From a virus: a stretch of 32,453 nt of DNA. Numbering within the stretch: the first letter of the stretch is position 1; each line of letters begins with the position of its first letter. Positions 1-7,625 of the stretch are shown in pieces. The stretch lies in the IMG/VR virus record IMGVR_UViG_3300046168_000004, positions 1-32,453 of that record; one strand, written 5' to 3'. The translations under genes and the position numbers were made by a program. The notes below the pieces were generated by a model. The model saw only the letters and a list, made by a program, of their open reading frames with translations, had not been told where the DNA came from and did no database searches.

Positions 1-545
1 TTAAGTGCGAAAAGTATTTAGGAGTTGACGTAAGAGAGAAAACTATGACTGATGCAAATGAAAAATATGAAAATGTTGAATGGGCGTCATTTAAACAACT
101 AGATTTATGTTCAGATATACAAGAAACAAATGAAACCTATGATTTAATTTGTAGCTTTGAAGTAATAGAACATATTGGTAAAAAAAATGCAGATATATTT
201 TTACAGAATATGTGTAAATTTGCAAATAAAGATACAACTATATTATTATCAACGCCTAATTATGATGAGCAAGTAGGAGCTGCTGCTAATCATATTATTA
301 ATGGTGAAATATGCGAGTTTGATCATTTTGAATTACAGGATATTCTTGAGAGATATTTTACTATTGAAAATAAGTATGGAACGTTTGCATCAATTAGAGA
401 TTACAAACCTTTAATGAATGATTGGCAGAAACAATACTTTGAAACAGTAAGTGAATATTTTGATACAAATATACTTAGTAATTTAATGGCTCCTATGTTT
501 CCAGCTGAAAGTAGGAACTGTTTATGGGTTTTAAAGCTAAAATAA
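1..545 (+). CDS. SAM-dependent methyltransferase, 3' part (gene continues from 32267)
   Basis: This is the larger part of a class I methyltransferase whose first 62 codons lie at 32267-32453. Joining the last base of the window to bases 1-2 makes a Phe codon and the frame runs on without a stop, giving 243 residues. The in-frame ATG at 45 is therefore internal (residue 78), not the start. Residues just after the joint read YLGVDV, the second beta strand with the acidic residue that binds the ribose of SAM; FEVIEHIG is the usual motif after strand 4 in the UbiG/Methyltransf_11-23 group. The tail motifs GTFASIRDYK and MAPMFPAESRNCLW resemble, from memory, a family common in phages. There is no NPPY/DPPY motif, so it is not an ordinary adenine or N4-cytosine DNA methylase. 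It is the last gene of the nucleotide-modification cassette, so a modified base or nucleotide is a reasonable but unproven substrate. Confidence 0.85.
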   Translation, partial: KCEKYLGVDVREKTMTDANEKYENVEWASFKQLDLCSDIQETNETYDLICSFEVIEHIGKKNADIFLQNMCKFANKDTTILLSTPNYDEQVGAAANHIINGEICEFDHFELQDILERYFTIENKYGTFASIRDYKPLMNDWQKQYFETVSEYFDTNILSNLMAPMFPAESRNCLWVLKLK

Positions 546-622
546 TATATTTTAAAATAATTATAAATCGATGTTATTCATGATATAAATAATAGTATAA
601 TCAATAAAACTATTTTTTATTT
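546..622 (+). promoter_or_regulatory. Gap before the head genes with a candidate promoter
   Basis: This 77-base AT-rich gap separates the methyltransferase from the first head gene. It holds a perfect -10 hexamer TATAAT at 596-601, but no convincing -35 box at 16-18 bases upstream. AATAGT (591-596) can pair with ACTATT (609-614), followed by a T-rich run, so a weak A-U terminator is the competing reading. The head gene at 623 has no clear Shine-Dalgarno site. A promoter for the structural operon is my preferred reading because this is the largest gap between the cassette and the late genes. Confidence 0.35.
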
Positions 623-1204
623 ATGGCTAATAAATTTGATAGTACAAACTATCCTACAACAGAACCAAATGAGTTGCAGTTAGGAGACTTATGGGCTTGG
701 AAAAGAACAGACCTATTTAACGACTATCCAACTGCGTCTTATGCTTTATCTTATGAATTCAACCTGGTTGACGGTTCAGCTGCATCTAATTTTACATTAA
801 CTGCTACAGAATCTAATAATGAATATATTATTGAAACAAGTAGTACAACATCATATACAGCAGGTGAATATAATTGGGTATCTTATATAACAAGATCTTC
901 TGATTCAGTAAGAATTAAATTATCAGAAGGTTTTACAGAAATACAAGAAAATTACGCAACAACTACATCATCTGTAAGATCACATGCAAAAAAAGTACTT
1001 GACGCTATTGAAGCTGTTATAGAAAATAGAGCTACAATGGATCAATCTTCCATGAGTATTGCAGGTAGATCATTGTCAAGATTAACAGTTGATGAATTAA
1101 TGACATTTAGGGATAGATACAAAGTTGAATATTTAAAAGAAATTAAAAAAGCAAGAATTAAAAACAATAAAGATTCGGGCAATAATATCAAAGTGAGGTT
1201 TTAA
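623..1204 (+). CDS. Head-to-tail connector, gpW-like C-terminal part
   Basis: The 193-residue protein has two parts. Residues 1-110 are rich in Ser/Thr and predicted beta strands. The C-terminal part is helical and reads SIAGRSLSRLTVDELMTFRD, the pattern of gpW-type head-tail joining proteins (a G-R-S turn, then a helix with LTVDEL and conserved Arg residues). gpW normally lies directly before the portal gene, as here: the portal starts 2 bases after this stop. In lambda gpW is only 68 residues, so the beta-rich N-terminal part is an addition that could be an exposed decoration or adaptor domain. The role, closing the filled head and making the tail attachment site, is inferred from the C-terminal pattern and gene order. 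Confidence 0.6.
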   Translation: MANKFDSTNYPTTEPNELQLGDLWAWKRTDLFNDYPTASYALSYEFNLVDGSAASNFTLTATESNNEYIIETSSTTSYTAGEYNWVSYITRSSDSVRIKLSEGFTEIQENYATTTSSVRSHAKKVLDAIEAVIENRATMDQSSMSIAGRSLSRLTVDELMTFRDRYKVEYLKEIKKARIKNNKDSGNNIKVRF

Positions 1205-1206
1205 AC

Positions 1207-2718
1207 ATGGCTTGGTATGACAGGTTGACGAATAATAATAAGAAAAAAGTAAAAAAAATAACATCAGCTAGAAGATATGCTGGAGCCAACACAGGTCGTC
1301 TTTTTGCAGACTTTCAAGCGTCTAATACATCAGCAGATGCTGAAATAAAAGATCAATTAAGAATATTACGAGATAGAAGTAGAGATTTAGCAAGAAATGA
1401 CTCTTATGTTGCTCGATACTTAAATTTAATGATAAGTAATATTGTCGGAGCTAACGGGATTAGATTAAGTGTAAAAGCAAGGAATCCAAAAGGTGATTTA
1501 GACATTTTAGGTAATCAAACTATTGAGCAAGAATTTAAAAATTGGTCAAGAATGGGTAATTGCACATTAAATGGACGTCAATCTTTTTTAGATTGTCAAA
1601 AATTATTTGTTGAGGCTTTAATGAGAGATGGTGAGGTTTTAGTAAGGCATGCAACACCAACAGATTCAAAATACAAATATAAAATACAGTTTTTAGAAGC
1701 TGACCACTTAGATGAACAAAAAAATGGGATAAATTCAAAAACAAAAAATAAAATTAAAATGGGCGTAGAAGTAGATAAGTTTGACAAACCAGTTGCTTAT
1801 TATTTATTTAAAAACCATCCTTATGACAATACATACCAATCACCTAAAGAGCATATAAGAGTACCAGCTGAAGAAATTATACATGCGTATATGCCAACTA
1901 GAGCAGAGCAAACTAGAGGAGTTCCTATGACTGCTTCTGCTATGCCTCAAATTAAAATGCTTAATGGGTATATGGAAGCTGAAATTACTGCTGCTCGAGT
2001 TTCTGCTGCTAAAATGGGTTTCTTTACAAGTCCAGATGGTGATGGATATATTGGAGAAGATTATGAAGATAGTTTTACGCCTATTATGGAAGCGTCAGCG
2101 GGTAGTTTTGAACAGTTGCCAGCGGGTATGGATTTTAAAGCATTTGATCCTGATCATCCATCTACAGCTTTTGGCCCATTTACAACACAAGTTTTAAGAG
2201 GTGTTGCTTCTGGTTTAAATATTTCATACCATGCGCTAACAAATGATTTAAGCTCTGTTAACTATAGTTCATTAAGAGCTGGAGCTCTTGAAGATAGAGA
2301 GATGTATAGATTATACCAACGCTTTGTTGTAGATCATTTTATGAGGCCAGTATTTGAAAAATGGTTAGAGATGTCTATATCAAGTGGATCTATTGTTATG
2401 GGAGGAGAATCTAGTACTCCTTTACCAATGTCAAAGTATGATAAATTTTCTAATAATGCAATATTTATTGGACGTTCTTTCCAATGGGTAGATCCACAAA
2501 AAGAAATGAATGCATCAATAAGCGGTATGCAAGCTGGACTTGTTACATATCAAGATGTTCAATCTAATTATGGTAGAGATGTTGAAGAGTTATATGAACA
2601 GCATGAAAGAGAACAAAAGCTGGCTGAGCAATACGGAATTAAAACAGCATTTCAGCCGTTTGGTACTAAATTACCAGTTGAGCCTGATATAAAAGGTGGA
2701 GATAACGAAGATGCCTAA
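1207..2718 (+). CDS. Portal protein, lambda family
   Basis: This is the head vertex ring through which DNA is packaged and the tail joins. At 503 residues it matches lambda-family portals (lambda gpB 533). The N-terminal half has the family's RSRDLARNDSYVARYLNLM segment (residues about 58-76) followed by NIVGANGIRL. The middle has the clip/wing region with FLEADHLDE and the HAYMPTRAEQTRGVP segment. The helix-rich crown region comes late, followed by a charged C-terminus. The start is supported by GTGAGG eight bases upstream. Its stop overlaps the next start by 8 bases, which suggests translational coupling. Confidence 0.93.
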   Translation: MAWYDRLTNNNKKKVKKITSARRYAGANTGRLFADFQASNTSADAEIKDQLRILRDRSRDLARNDSYVARYLNLMISNIVGANGIRLSVKARNPKGDLDILGNQTIEQEFKNWSRMGNCTLNGRQSFLDCQKLFVEALMRDGEVLVRHATPTDSKYKYKIQFLEADHLDEQKNGINSKTKNKIKMGVEVDKFDKPVAYYLFKNHPYDNTYQSPKEHIRVPAEEIIHAYMPTRAEQTRGVPMTASAMPQIKMLNGYMEAEITAARVSAAKMGFFTSPDGDGYIGEDYEDSFTPIMEASAGSFEQLPAGMDFKAFDPDHPSTAFGPFTTQVLRGVASGLNISYHALTNDLSSVNYSSLRAGALEDREMYRLYQRFVVDHFMRPVFEKWLEMSISSGSIVMGGESSTPLPMSKYDKFSNNAIFIGRSFQWVDPQKEMNASISGMQAGLVTYQDVQSNYGRDVEELYEQHEREQKLAEQYGIKTAFQPFGTKLPVEPDIKGGDNEDA

Positions 2719-3502
2719 ACCAAATGCAGGAATGAAAGCTGAAGCTCAAAAAGGCATAGATTGGCGTGAAGAATTTGGACGTGGTGGAACTAGGGTTGGA
2801 GCTGTAAGAGCAAGGCAAATAGTTAATGGTGAAAACTTATCAGATGATACTGTAAAAAGAATGTATAGCTTCTTTAGTAGGCATGAAGTTGATAAACAGG
2901 CTGAAGGATTTAGTAGCGGTGAAGATGGCTACCCTTCAAATGGAAGAATAGCTTGGGCTTTATGGGGTGGAGATGCAGGTTATTCTTGGTCAAAAAGACT
3001 GGTGGAACAAATGAAAAAAGAAGATGATAGAGCTATGCCTGATGCATTAAAAATTGGTGATTTTGTCAGTTGGAATAGTGCTGGTGGCAGAGCTAGAGGA
3101 AAAATACTAAAGATTGAAAGAGATGGGAAAATTAATATTCCTAATAGTGAACTTACTATTGCTGGAACTGAAGATGATCCTGCTGCATTAATACAAGTTT
3201 ATAGAAGTGGTGAGCCTACAGATATTGAAGTAGGACATAAGTTCAGCACTTTAACAAAGATTAATCCCATAAGGGATTTTAACGATTTCAATTCTAACGA
3301 ATTGGAAAAACATCCTTTACTAAAAGGTAAAGAGGAGAAAACTATGAATAAAGAAGATAGACATATCCTCAATGTAACAGAAACAGACAATACTGTAGTG
3401 GTTGAGTTTGCTAAACATGAGGATGTAGAAAAAACAGGTGAAGAAGTAGAAATGACTGAAGAAGTCTCTATGATTGATGAAGAAGATAAGAAAGAAATGT
3501 AA
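2711..3502 (+). CDS. Portal-adjacent head protein with Tudor-like (DUF2945-like) domain
   Basis: I place the start at ATG 2711, ten bases after GGAG, rather than the in-frame GTG at 2696. The 263-residue product has three parts. Residues about 25-95 hold RVGAVRARQIVNG and GRIAWALWGGDAG, a segment I know from phage head operons beside portal or protease genes. Residues about 110-160 (LKIGDFVSWNSAGGRARGKI) match the hypervirulence-associated Tudor-like domain DUF2945. The C-terminal 50 residues are very acidic. The gene sits between portal and protease/capsid genes, so a scaffold, portal-associated or morphogenesis role is likely, but none is proven. A strong internal SD site before ATG 3344 may also produce the acidic tail on its own. 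Confidence 0.7.
   Translation: MPKPNAGMKAEAQKGIDWREEFGRGGTRVGAVRARQIVNGENLSDDTVKRMYSFFSRHEVDKQAEGFSSGEDGYPSNGRIAWALWGGDAGYSWSKRLVEQMKKEDDRAMPDALKIGDFVSWNSAGGRARGKILKIERDGKINIPNSELTIAGTEDDPAALIQVYRSGEPTDIEVGHKFSTLTKINPIRDFNDFNSNELEKHPLLKGKEEKTMNKEDRHILNVTETDNTVVVEFAKHEDVEKTGEEVEMTEEVSMIDEEDKKEM
3344..3502 (+). CDS. Possible nested in-frame product, acidic 52-residue tail
   Basis: Inside the preceding gene, AGAGGAG at 3331-3337 lies six bases before an in-frame ATG at 3344. Initiation here would give a separate 52-residue acidic protein identical to the C-terminus of the larger one. The SD is stronger than that of most genes in this genome. A free acidic peptide next to the protease/capsid gene might act in head assembly, but only the start signal is seen; function is unknown. 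Confidence 0.3.
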   Translation: MNKEDRHILNVTETDNTVVVEFAKHEDVEKTGEEVEMTEEVSMIDEEDKKEM

Positions 3503-3507
3503 TTGAT

Positions 3508-5274
3508 ATGCCTATGAAATATAGAACTATTGATTTGTCTAAACATTCTTATCTTGATGAAGAAAATCGTACAGTAAGAATTGGTGTTTCTTCTGAAGAA
3601 CCAGTTGAAAGAAGTTTTGGCATGGAAGTGCTAGGACATTCTGAAGGCGATATAAACATGGAGTTTATAGCGTCAGGGCGCGCACCCTTACTCTTAGATC
3701 ATGATATGACTAAGCAAATAGGCGTAATAGAAGAATTTAAACTTGACGAGACTGCTAAAAGGACAACAGCAGTAGTTCGCTTTGGAAAAAGTGAATTAGC
3801 TCGTGAAGTATACGAGGATGTAAAAGACGGAATAAGAATGAACATATCTGTTGGTTACAGAGTCGACAAACTAAGCAGAATGGAAAAAGACGATGAGACT
3901 TATTACAAGGCTGAATGGACTCCTATGGAAGTATCTTCTGTAAGTGTTCCAGCAGACCAATCAAGACTTGTTGGAGTTGGACGTTCTAAAAATAAACAAA
4001 CATTAAACACAAAGGTGGAAATAATGGAAAATGAAAAACAAGATATTAATCTTGAAGATGTCAGAAGCAAAACAATTGACGAGGCTAAAGCTGAATTCAA
4101 AAGAAATTCAAAAGAAATCATTGATTTAGCTGTTAAGCACAATAAAAGAGATTTAGCTGATGATGCTATAAAAAATGGAATGTCAGTAGAAGAATTTAGA
4201 GGTGAATTACTTAATCAAATATGTAATGATAAGCCTTTAGATACTGCTGAGATTGGTATGAATAAAGAAGAAGTAAGAGAATTTAGCTTAGTAAGAGCAA
4301 TCAGAGCTATGGCTAACCCATCTGACAGAAAAGCGCAAGAAGCTGCTGCATTTGAATTTGAATGCTCTGCTGAAGCTGCTAGACAATATGGTAAAGATGC
4401 TCAAGGCATAATGTTACCTGCTGAAGTTCTAAGAAATTGGAAAACAAGAGATATTAATTCATCTAATGATTCAACTTTAATCGCTCAAGATTATAGAGCT
4501 GGAGATTTTATCGATGTTCTGCGTAACTCTTCAAGTGTCATGCAAGCTGGAGCGACTATGCTTCGAGGTTTGCAAGGCTCTGTAGTTATTCCAAAGAAAA
4601 CTGCTGCTTCAAGTGGTGGTTGGATAGCAACTGAAGGAGCTGCTGCTGCTGAATCAGAGTTTACTTCAGGTTCAGTTACTATGTCTCCTAAAGTGGTTGG
4701 TGCTTTTACTGATGCTACTAGACTATTGTTACAACAGTCTTCACTAGATGTTGAGAACTTAATCAGAGATGACTTAACACAATCTATTGCTACTGCAATT
4801 GATTTAGGTGCTTTAGCCGGTAGCGGTTCTTCAGGACAGCCAACTGGTATTGCTAATACTTCAGGTATTAACACAACTACTTTCTCTGCTGCTAACCCAA
4901 CATGGGCAGAAATAGTAGCTATGGAAAGTGCAGTTGCTAATGATAATGCTCTGAATGGTTCTTTAGGTTACATCTGTAGACCTGCGGACTTTGGTACTTT
5001 AAAAACAACTGAAAAAGCAACTAACACTGCTCAATTTGTTGTTTCTCCTGATAACACTATGAACGGTTATAATGTAATCAGAAGTAATCAAGTAACAAGT
5101 GGCGACTTCTACTTTGGAAACTTTGCAGACTTATTAATTGGTATGTATGGTGGACTAGATATTACTGTTGATCCTTATGCACTATCAACATCAGGTGGAG
5201 TAAGAATTGTTGCTCTACAAACTGTTGATGTAGCTGTTCGACATGCAGTATCTTTCTGTAAATCAAGCGACTAA
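3508..5274 (+). CDS. Fused prohead protease (S78) and HK97-fold major capsid protein
   Basis: A single 588-residue reading frame contains both the head maturation protease and the capsid protein. Residues 1-160 are an HK97-type S78 serine protease: His65 in LLLDHDM, Ser114 in MNISVGY and Glu141 in TPMEVSSVSVPAD fit the His-Ser-Glu catalytic set of the family. Residues about 173-300 are charged and helical, like the scaffolding delta domain removed during maturation. Residues about 300-588 carry the HK97 fold, with a Gly/Ala-rich segment (GWIATEGAAAAES) typical of phage_capsid proteins and PTGIANTSGI later. Separate genes are the rule; fusions are known in some siphoviruses. A good internal start at 4024 suggests that capsid protein is also made alone. 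Confidence 0.93.
   Translation: MPMKYRTIDLSKHSYLDEENRTVRIGVSSEEPVERSFGMEVLGHSEGDINMEFIASGRAPLLLDHDMTKQIGVIEEFKLDETAKRTTAVVRFGKSELAREVYEDVKDGIRMNISVGYRVDKLSRMEKDDETYYKAEWTPMEVSSVSVPADQSRLVGVGRSKNKQTLNTKVEIMENEKQDINLEDVRSKTIDEAKAEFKRNSKEIIDLAVKHNKRDLADDAIKNGMSVEEFRGELLNQICNDKPLDTAEIGMNKEEVREFSLVRAIRAMANPSDRKAQEAAAFEFECSAEAARQYGKDAQGIMLPAEVLRNWKTRDINSSNDSTLIAQDYRAGDFIDVLRNSSSVMQAGATMLRGLQGSVVIPKKTAASSGGWIATEGAAAAESEFTSGSVTMSPKVVGAFTDATRLLLQQSSLDVENLIRDDLTQSIATAIDLGALAGSGSSGQPTGIANTSGINTTTFSAANPTWAEIVAMESAVANDNALNGSLGYICRPADFGTLKTTEKATNTAQFVVSPDNTMNGYNVIRSNQVTSGDFYFGNFADLLIGMYGGLDITVDPYALSTSGGVRIVALQTVDVAVRHAVSFCKSSD
4024..5274 (+). CDS. Nested start for free major capsid protein
   Basis: ATG 4024 is codon 173 of the fusion and follows AAAGGTGG (4011-4018) at SD distance. 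It lies exactly after the protease domain and before the delta-like region. Initiation here would yield 416 residues, near the size of the unprocessed HK97 capsid protein (385). This would supply the hundreds of capsid subunits without an equal number of protease domains. The site and spacing are seen in the sequence; its use is inference. Confidence 0.5.
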   Translation: MENEKQDINLEDVRSKTIDEAKAEFKRNSKEIIDLAVKHNKRDLADDAIKNGMSVEEFRGELLNQICNDKPLDTAEIGMNKEEVREFSLVRAIRAMANPSDRKAQEAAAFEFECSAEAARQYGKDAQGIMLPAEVLRNWKTRDINSSNDSTLIAQDYRAGDFIDVLRNSSSVMQAGATMLRGLQGSVVIPKKTAASSGGWIATEGAAAAESEFTSGSVTMSPKVVGAFTDATRLLLQQSSLDVENLIRDDLTQSIATAIDLGALAGSGSSGQPTGIANTSGINTTTFSAANPTWAEIVAMESAVANDNALNGSLGYICRPADFGTLKTTEKATNTAQFVVSPDNTMNGYNVIRSNQVTSGDFYFGNFADLLIGMYGGLDITVDPYALSTSGGVRIVALQTVDVAVRHAVSFCKSSD

Positions 5275-5295
5275 TTAACTGATGCTTAAATGGAA

Positions 5296-5315
5296 TGGTG
5301 GGGGAAACCCCACCA
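5296..5315 (+). terminator. Strong GC hairpin after the capsid gene
   Basis: TGGTGGGG (5296-5303) and CCCCACCA (5308-5315) form a perfect 8-bp stem closed by a GAAA tetraloop, by far the most GC-rich structure in the neighbourhood. It begins 22 bases after the capsid stop and ends 8 bases before the next likely start. There is no following T-run, so it is not a textbook rho-independent terminator. It may act as a partial attenuator, a 3' stabiliser of capsid mRNA or a processing site. Confidence 0.6.
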
Positions 5316-5323
5316 ACTTAAAT

Positions 5324-5539
5324 ATGAAAAATTACTTAATATTAAAAGATACTATGGCATCAGGGCAAAAAGTTGTAGCTGGCGATGTTGTTGAATTAAA
5401 TGAAGATGTTGGAAATCAGTTAGTTGGTTATAATAAAGCTGAAGAAACAACAAAAAAACCTAAAGCTAAGAAGTCTAATAGAAGCGTTGGTTTAGAAACC
5501 TCAGAGGTTACAGCTCCTAAAAAAAGAGCTAAAAAATAA
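5324..5539 (+). CDS. Small head protein after the capsid gene
   Basis: I use ATG 5324 (71 residues); an in-frame ATG at 5282 would put the hairpin inside the coding region. The N-terminal part (MKNYLILKDTMASGQKVVAG, then DVVELNED) looks like a small beta protein often found straight after capsid genes in marine and other siphoviruses. The C-terminal 30 residues are very lysine-rich (KKPKAKKSNR, APKKRAKK), which suggests binding to DNA or to an acidic surface. A role in head stabilisation or as a head-tail adaptor is inferred from position. Confidence 0.6.
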   Translation: MKNYLILKDTMASGQKVVAGDVVELNEDVGNQLVGYNKAEETTKKPKAKKSNRSVGLETSEVTAPKKRAKK

Positions 5540-5542
5540 ATC

Positions 5543-5947
5543 ATGGCTATTGAAAGTGCTGCTGATTTTTCTTCATACCTAGATACAACTACAGGTCATG
5601 GAGTTACAGCCACTTTTTTTGAAGTTCAATCAATATTATGGGATCAAAGAACAGGATTAATTGATACTTGGTTTGATATTGATTCAGGTGATGCCTACAG
5701 CATCAATATTATTATAGATCAAGAATATTTTAATATTGAAGGCGGAACTATACCTGTTGCAGGTTATCAGCCAAGAGCAATAGTAAAATCTTCAGACGTA
5801 CCCTATATATCTCAAGAAGATAAATTAATAGTAAATGCAATTACTACAAACAAGGGCAATGTACTAAAGCCTAAAACTACATTTTTAATAAAAACAGTTG
5901 AGCCTGATAATACAGGCTTGGTTTCATTAGTATTAGAGGAGCAATAA
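5543..5947 (+). CDS. Head-tail joining protein, first paralogue
   Basis: The 134-residue beta-rich protein lies in the slot of lambda FII-like head-tail joining proteins. It shares its whole layout with the next gene: a start with DFSSYLDTTTGHGVTATF, a central IIDQEYFNIE, and an ending TVEPDNTGLVSLVLEEQ. Both end in a near-identical last strand. It is 29 residues longer, near residue 28-45 (WDQRTGLIDTWFDIDSGD). Such proteins seal the portal exit and bind the tail terminator. Family assignment is from order and pattern, not a profile search. Confidence 0.6.
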   Translation: MAIESAADFSSYLDTTTGHGVTATFFEVQSILWDQRTGLIDTWFDIDSGDAYSINIIIDQEYFNIEGGTIPVAGYQPRAIVKSSDVPYISQEDKLIVNAITTNKGNVLKPKTTFLIKTVEPDNTGLVSLVLEEQ

Positions 5948-6294
5948 TGTCTCAATACAGAATGGAAACAGAAGAAGACATGTCAGCATACTTTGATATA
6001 AACAGTCATGGAGTTAGTGCTGTATTTACACATAGCGGAACCTCTTCAACAATACATATTATTTTGAATAATGAGTATGTTGAGCAGGATGAAGGTGTTG
6101 GTGTTGAAGCATTAAAACCTATTGCATATTGCAAAACAATTGATATACCTAATGTTGTATTTGGTGACACTTTAAATGTATCTGCTATAAAAGATGTTGA
6201 AGGTAATACATTAAAAGCAGCTCAAAACTATACAGTTGTTAATATACAAAAAGATAGAACAGGTTTTTCTGCTCTAATGTTAGAAGAGATATAA
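5947..6294 (+). CDS. Head-tail joining protein, second paralogue
   Basis: This 115-residue protein aligns with the previous one from end to end: MSAYFDINSHGVSAVF against FSSYLDTTTGHGVTATF, ILNNEYVEQDEG against IIDQEYFNIEGG, and DRTGFSALMLEEI against DNTGLVSLVLEEQ. Its start shares the last base of the preceding stop (TAATG). Two tandem copies suggest a gene duplication followed by division of labour, for example one ring at the head and one at the tail. Confidence 0.6.
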   Translation: MSQYRMETEEDMSAYFDINSHGVSAVFTHSGTSSTIHIILNNEYVEQDEGVGVEALKPIAYCKTIDIPNVVFGDTLNVSAIKDVEGNTLKAAQNYTVVNIQKDRTGFSALMLEEI

Positions 6295-6296
6295 TA

Positions 6297-6737
6297 ATGG
6301 CAAATCATATAAGACAACAAATAAGAGAAAAATTTGTTACAACGCTAAATAATTTAACAACTACAGGAACTAGAGTACACCAATCAAGAGTTTATCCTCT
6401 TGAAACGTTGCCAGCTTTAGTTATCTACACTAAATCAGAAACATCTGAGCCGATAGTTATAAGCACGAATAGACTTATGAGTAGAGAATTATTTGTTGTT
6501 GTAGAAGGATATGTTAAAGCAACTAGTAATTTTGATGATACAATTGACACTATAAGTAAAGAAGTTGAAGAAGCTATTGCTGCTGATACAACTCTAGGTG
6601 GATTAGCTAAAGACTGTTACCTAGAAAGTACAGAAATAGAATTTAACGCGGAAGGAGAAAAGCCTTTAGGGTATGTTTCCCTTACATTTTTAACCAACTA
6701 CTATGTCAAGGAAACTAATCCTGATGTAGCGGTGTAA
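6297..6737 (+). CDS. Tail terminator, lambda gpU-like
   Basis: The 146-residue protein begins with a helix (IRQQIREKFVTTL) and continues with TRVHQSRVYPLETLPALVIY, the characteristic run of gpU/DUF3168-like tail terminators, which cap the tail tube and set the interface to the head. The middle has alternating strands (RELFVVVEGYVKA) and the end returns to a strand, LGYVSLTFLTNYYV. Its place between head-tail joining and tail tube genes agrees. Confidence 0.75.
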   Translation: MANHIRQQIREKFVTTLNNLTTTGTRVHQSRVYPLETLPALVIYTKSETSEPIVISTNRLMSRELFVVVEGYVKATSNFDDTIDTISKEVEEAIAADTTLGGLAKDCYLESTEIEFNAEGEKPLGYVSLTFLTNYYVKETNPDVAV

Positions 6738-6750
6738 CAGGAGAATAATT

Positions 6751-6894
6751 ATGAAAATGATTAGTCCAAATGGTAAAGTTTCTATAGATGCTCACCCTAC
6801 TAAGGTTGAATATTTTAAAGAAAAGGGTTGGAAAGAAGAAGCAGCCCAAACAATAAAATCTTCTTCAAAAAAAATAACTAAAAACGAGGAATAA
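6751..6894 (+). CDS. Small unknown protein between tail terminator and tube
   Basis: A 47-residue frame starts at ATG 6751 after ACAGGAG (6738-6744) at good spacing, and its stop lies 3 bases before the tube start. The sequence begins MKMISPNGKVSIDAHPTKVE, then YFKEKGWKEE, and ends in a Lys/Ser-rich tail. The opening resembles small K/R-rich proteins in other phage tail operons that bind membranes or tail tubes, but I cannot assign a family. The tight fit and SD support a real gene. Confidence 0.6.
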   Translation: MKMISPNGKVSIDAHPTKVEYFKEKGWKEEAAQTIKSSSKKITKNEE

Positions 6895-6897
6895 AAA

Positions 6898-7287
6898 ATG
6901 GCAACACATAAAGGAAGTGAAGGCACAGTTCATGTTGGAACAAATGCTATAGCTGAGATTAAGTCTTACTCTTTAGATGAGACTGCTGATACTATTGAAG
7001 ATACTTCAATGGGTGATGCTGCTAGAACATATGTAGCATCATTAACTACATTTAGTGGATCAATAGATGTTTTTTGGGATGAAACTGATACAAATGGTCA
7101 GGTGGCATTAGCTGTTGGATCAAGCGTAACTCTTAAGTGGTATCCTGAAGGCTCATCGTCAGGAGACACCTACTATAGTGGTACAGCATTAGTAACTGGT
7201 AAAAACATTTCAGCATCTTTTGATGGAATGGTAGAAGCTAGTATTTCAGTTCAAGGAACTGGCGCTATTACTACAGCAACAGTATAA
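6898..7287 (+). CDS. Major tail tube protein
   Basis: The 129-residue, all-beta protein sits just before the G/GT chaperone genes, where siphoviruses keep the tube subunit. KGSEGTVHVGTNAIAEIKSY and the DTIEDTSMGDAARTYV loop are like those of tube proteins of the gpV/TP901 type, and the C-terminal half repeats short strand-turn segments (FDGMVEASISVQGTG). GAGGAA at 6886-6891 provides the SD. Rings of six subunits would stack around the tape measure to form the tube. Confidence 0.8.
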   Translation: MATHKGSEGTVHVGTNAIAEIKSYSLDETADTIEDTSMGDAARTYVASLTTFSGSIDVFWDETDTNGQVALAVGSSVTLKWYPEGSSSGDTYYSGTALVTGKNISASFDGMVEASISVQGTGAITTATV

Positions 7288-7289
7288 CC

Positions 7290-7625
7290 ATGAAAGCTAT
7301 AGAGAGAGCTAAGGCGCATTTTGCAGAGCAAGATGTAAAAGTAATCGAAGTTGCTGAGTGGGGTGAAGATGATAAACCCTTAAAAATATACTCTAAGCCA
7401 TTAACGCTAGCTGAGACTTCTAAACTTTATAAAATGAGTAAAGAAGATGATCTTACGATGATGGCTTATGTATTAATTTATAAAGCACTTGATGATAATG
7501 GAGATAAATTATTTGATTTAGGCGATAAAAATGCCTTATTAAATAATGTGGATCGTGAAATATTAGTAGATGTCGCAACACAAATAATGGGACAAGATTC
7601 TATTGAGGACACGAAAAAAAACTAA
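7290..7625 (+). CDS. Tail assembly chaperone, gpG-like
   Basis: The 111-residue protein follows the tube gene and precedes the tape measure, the fixed position of lambda G. It is acidic and helical in its second half (ETSKLYKMSKEDDLTMMAYV), as the family usually is. It ends at a slippery run, with stop TAA at 7623-7625 immediately after AAC. Some ribosomes should slip back one base there to make the longer GT form. The chaperones coat the tape measure until the tube is built and are not part of the virion. Confidence 0.8.
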   Translation: MKAIERAKAHFAEQDVKVIEVAEWGEDDKPLKIYSKPLTLAETSKLYKMSKEDDLTMMAYVLIYKALDDNGDKLFDLGDKNALLNNVDREILVDVATQIMGQDSIEDTKKN

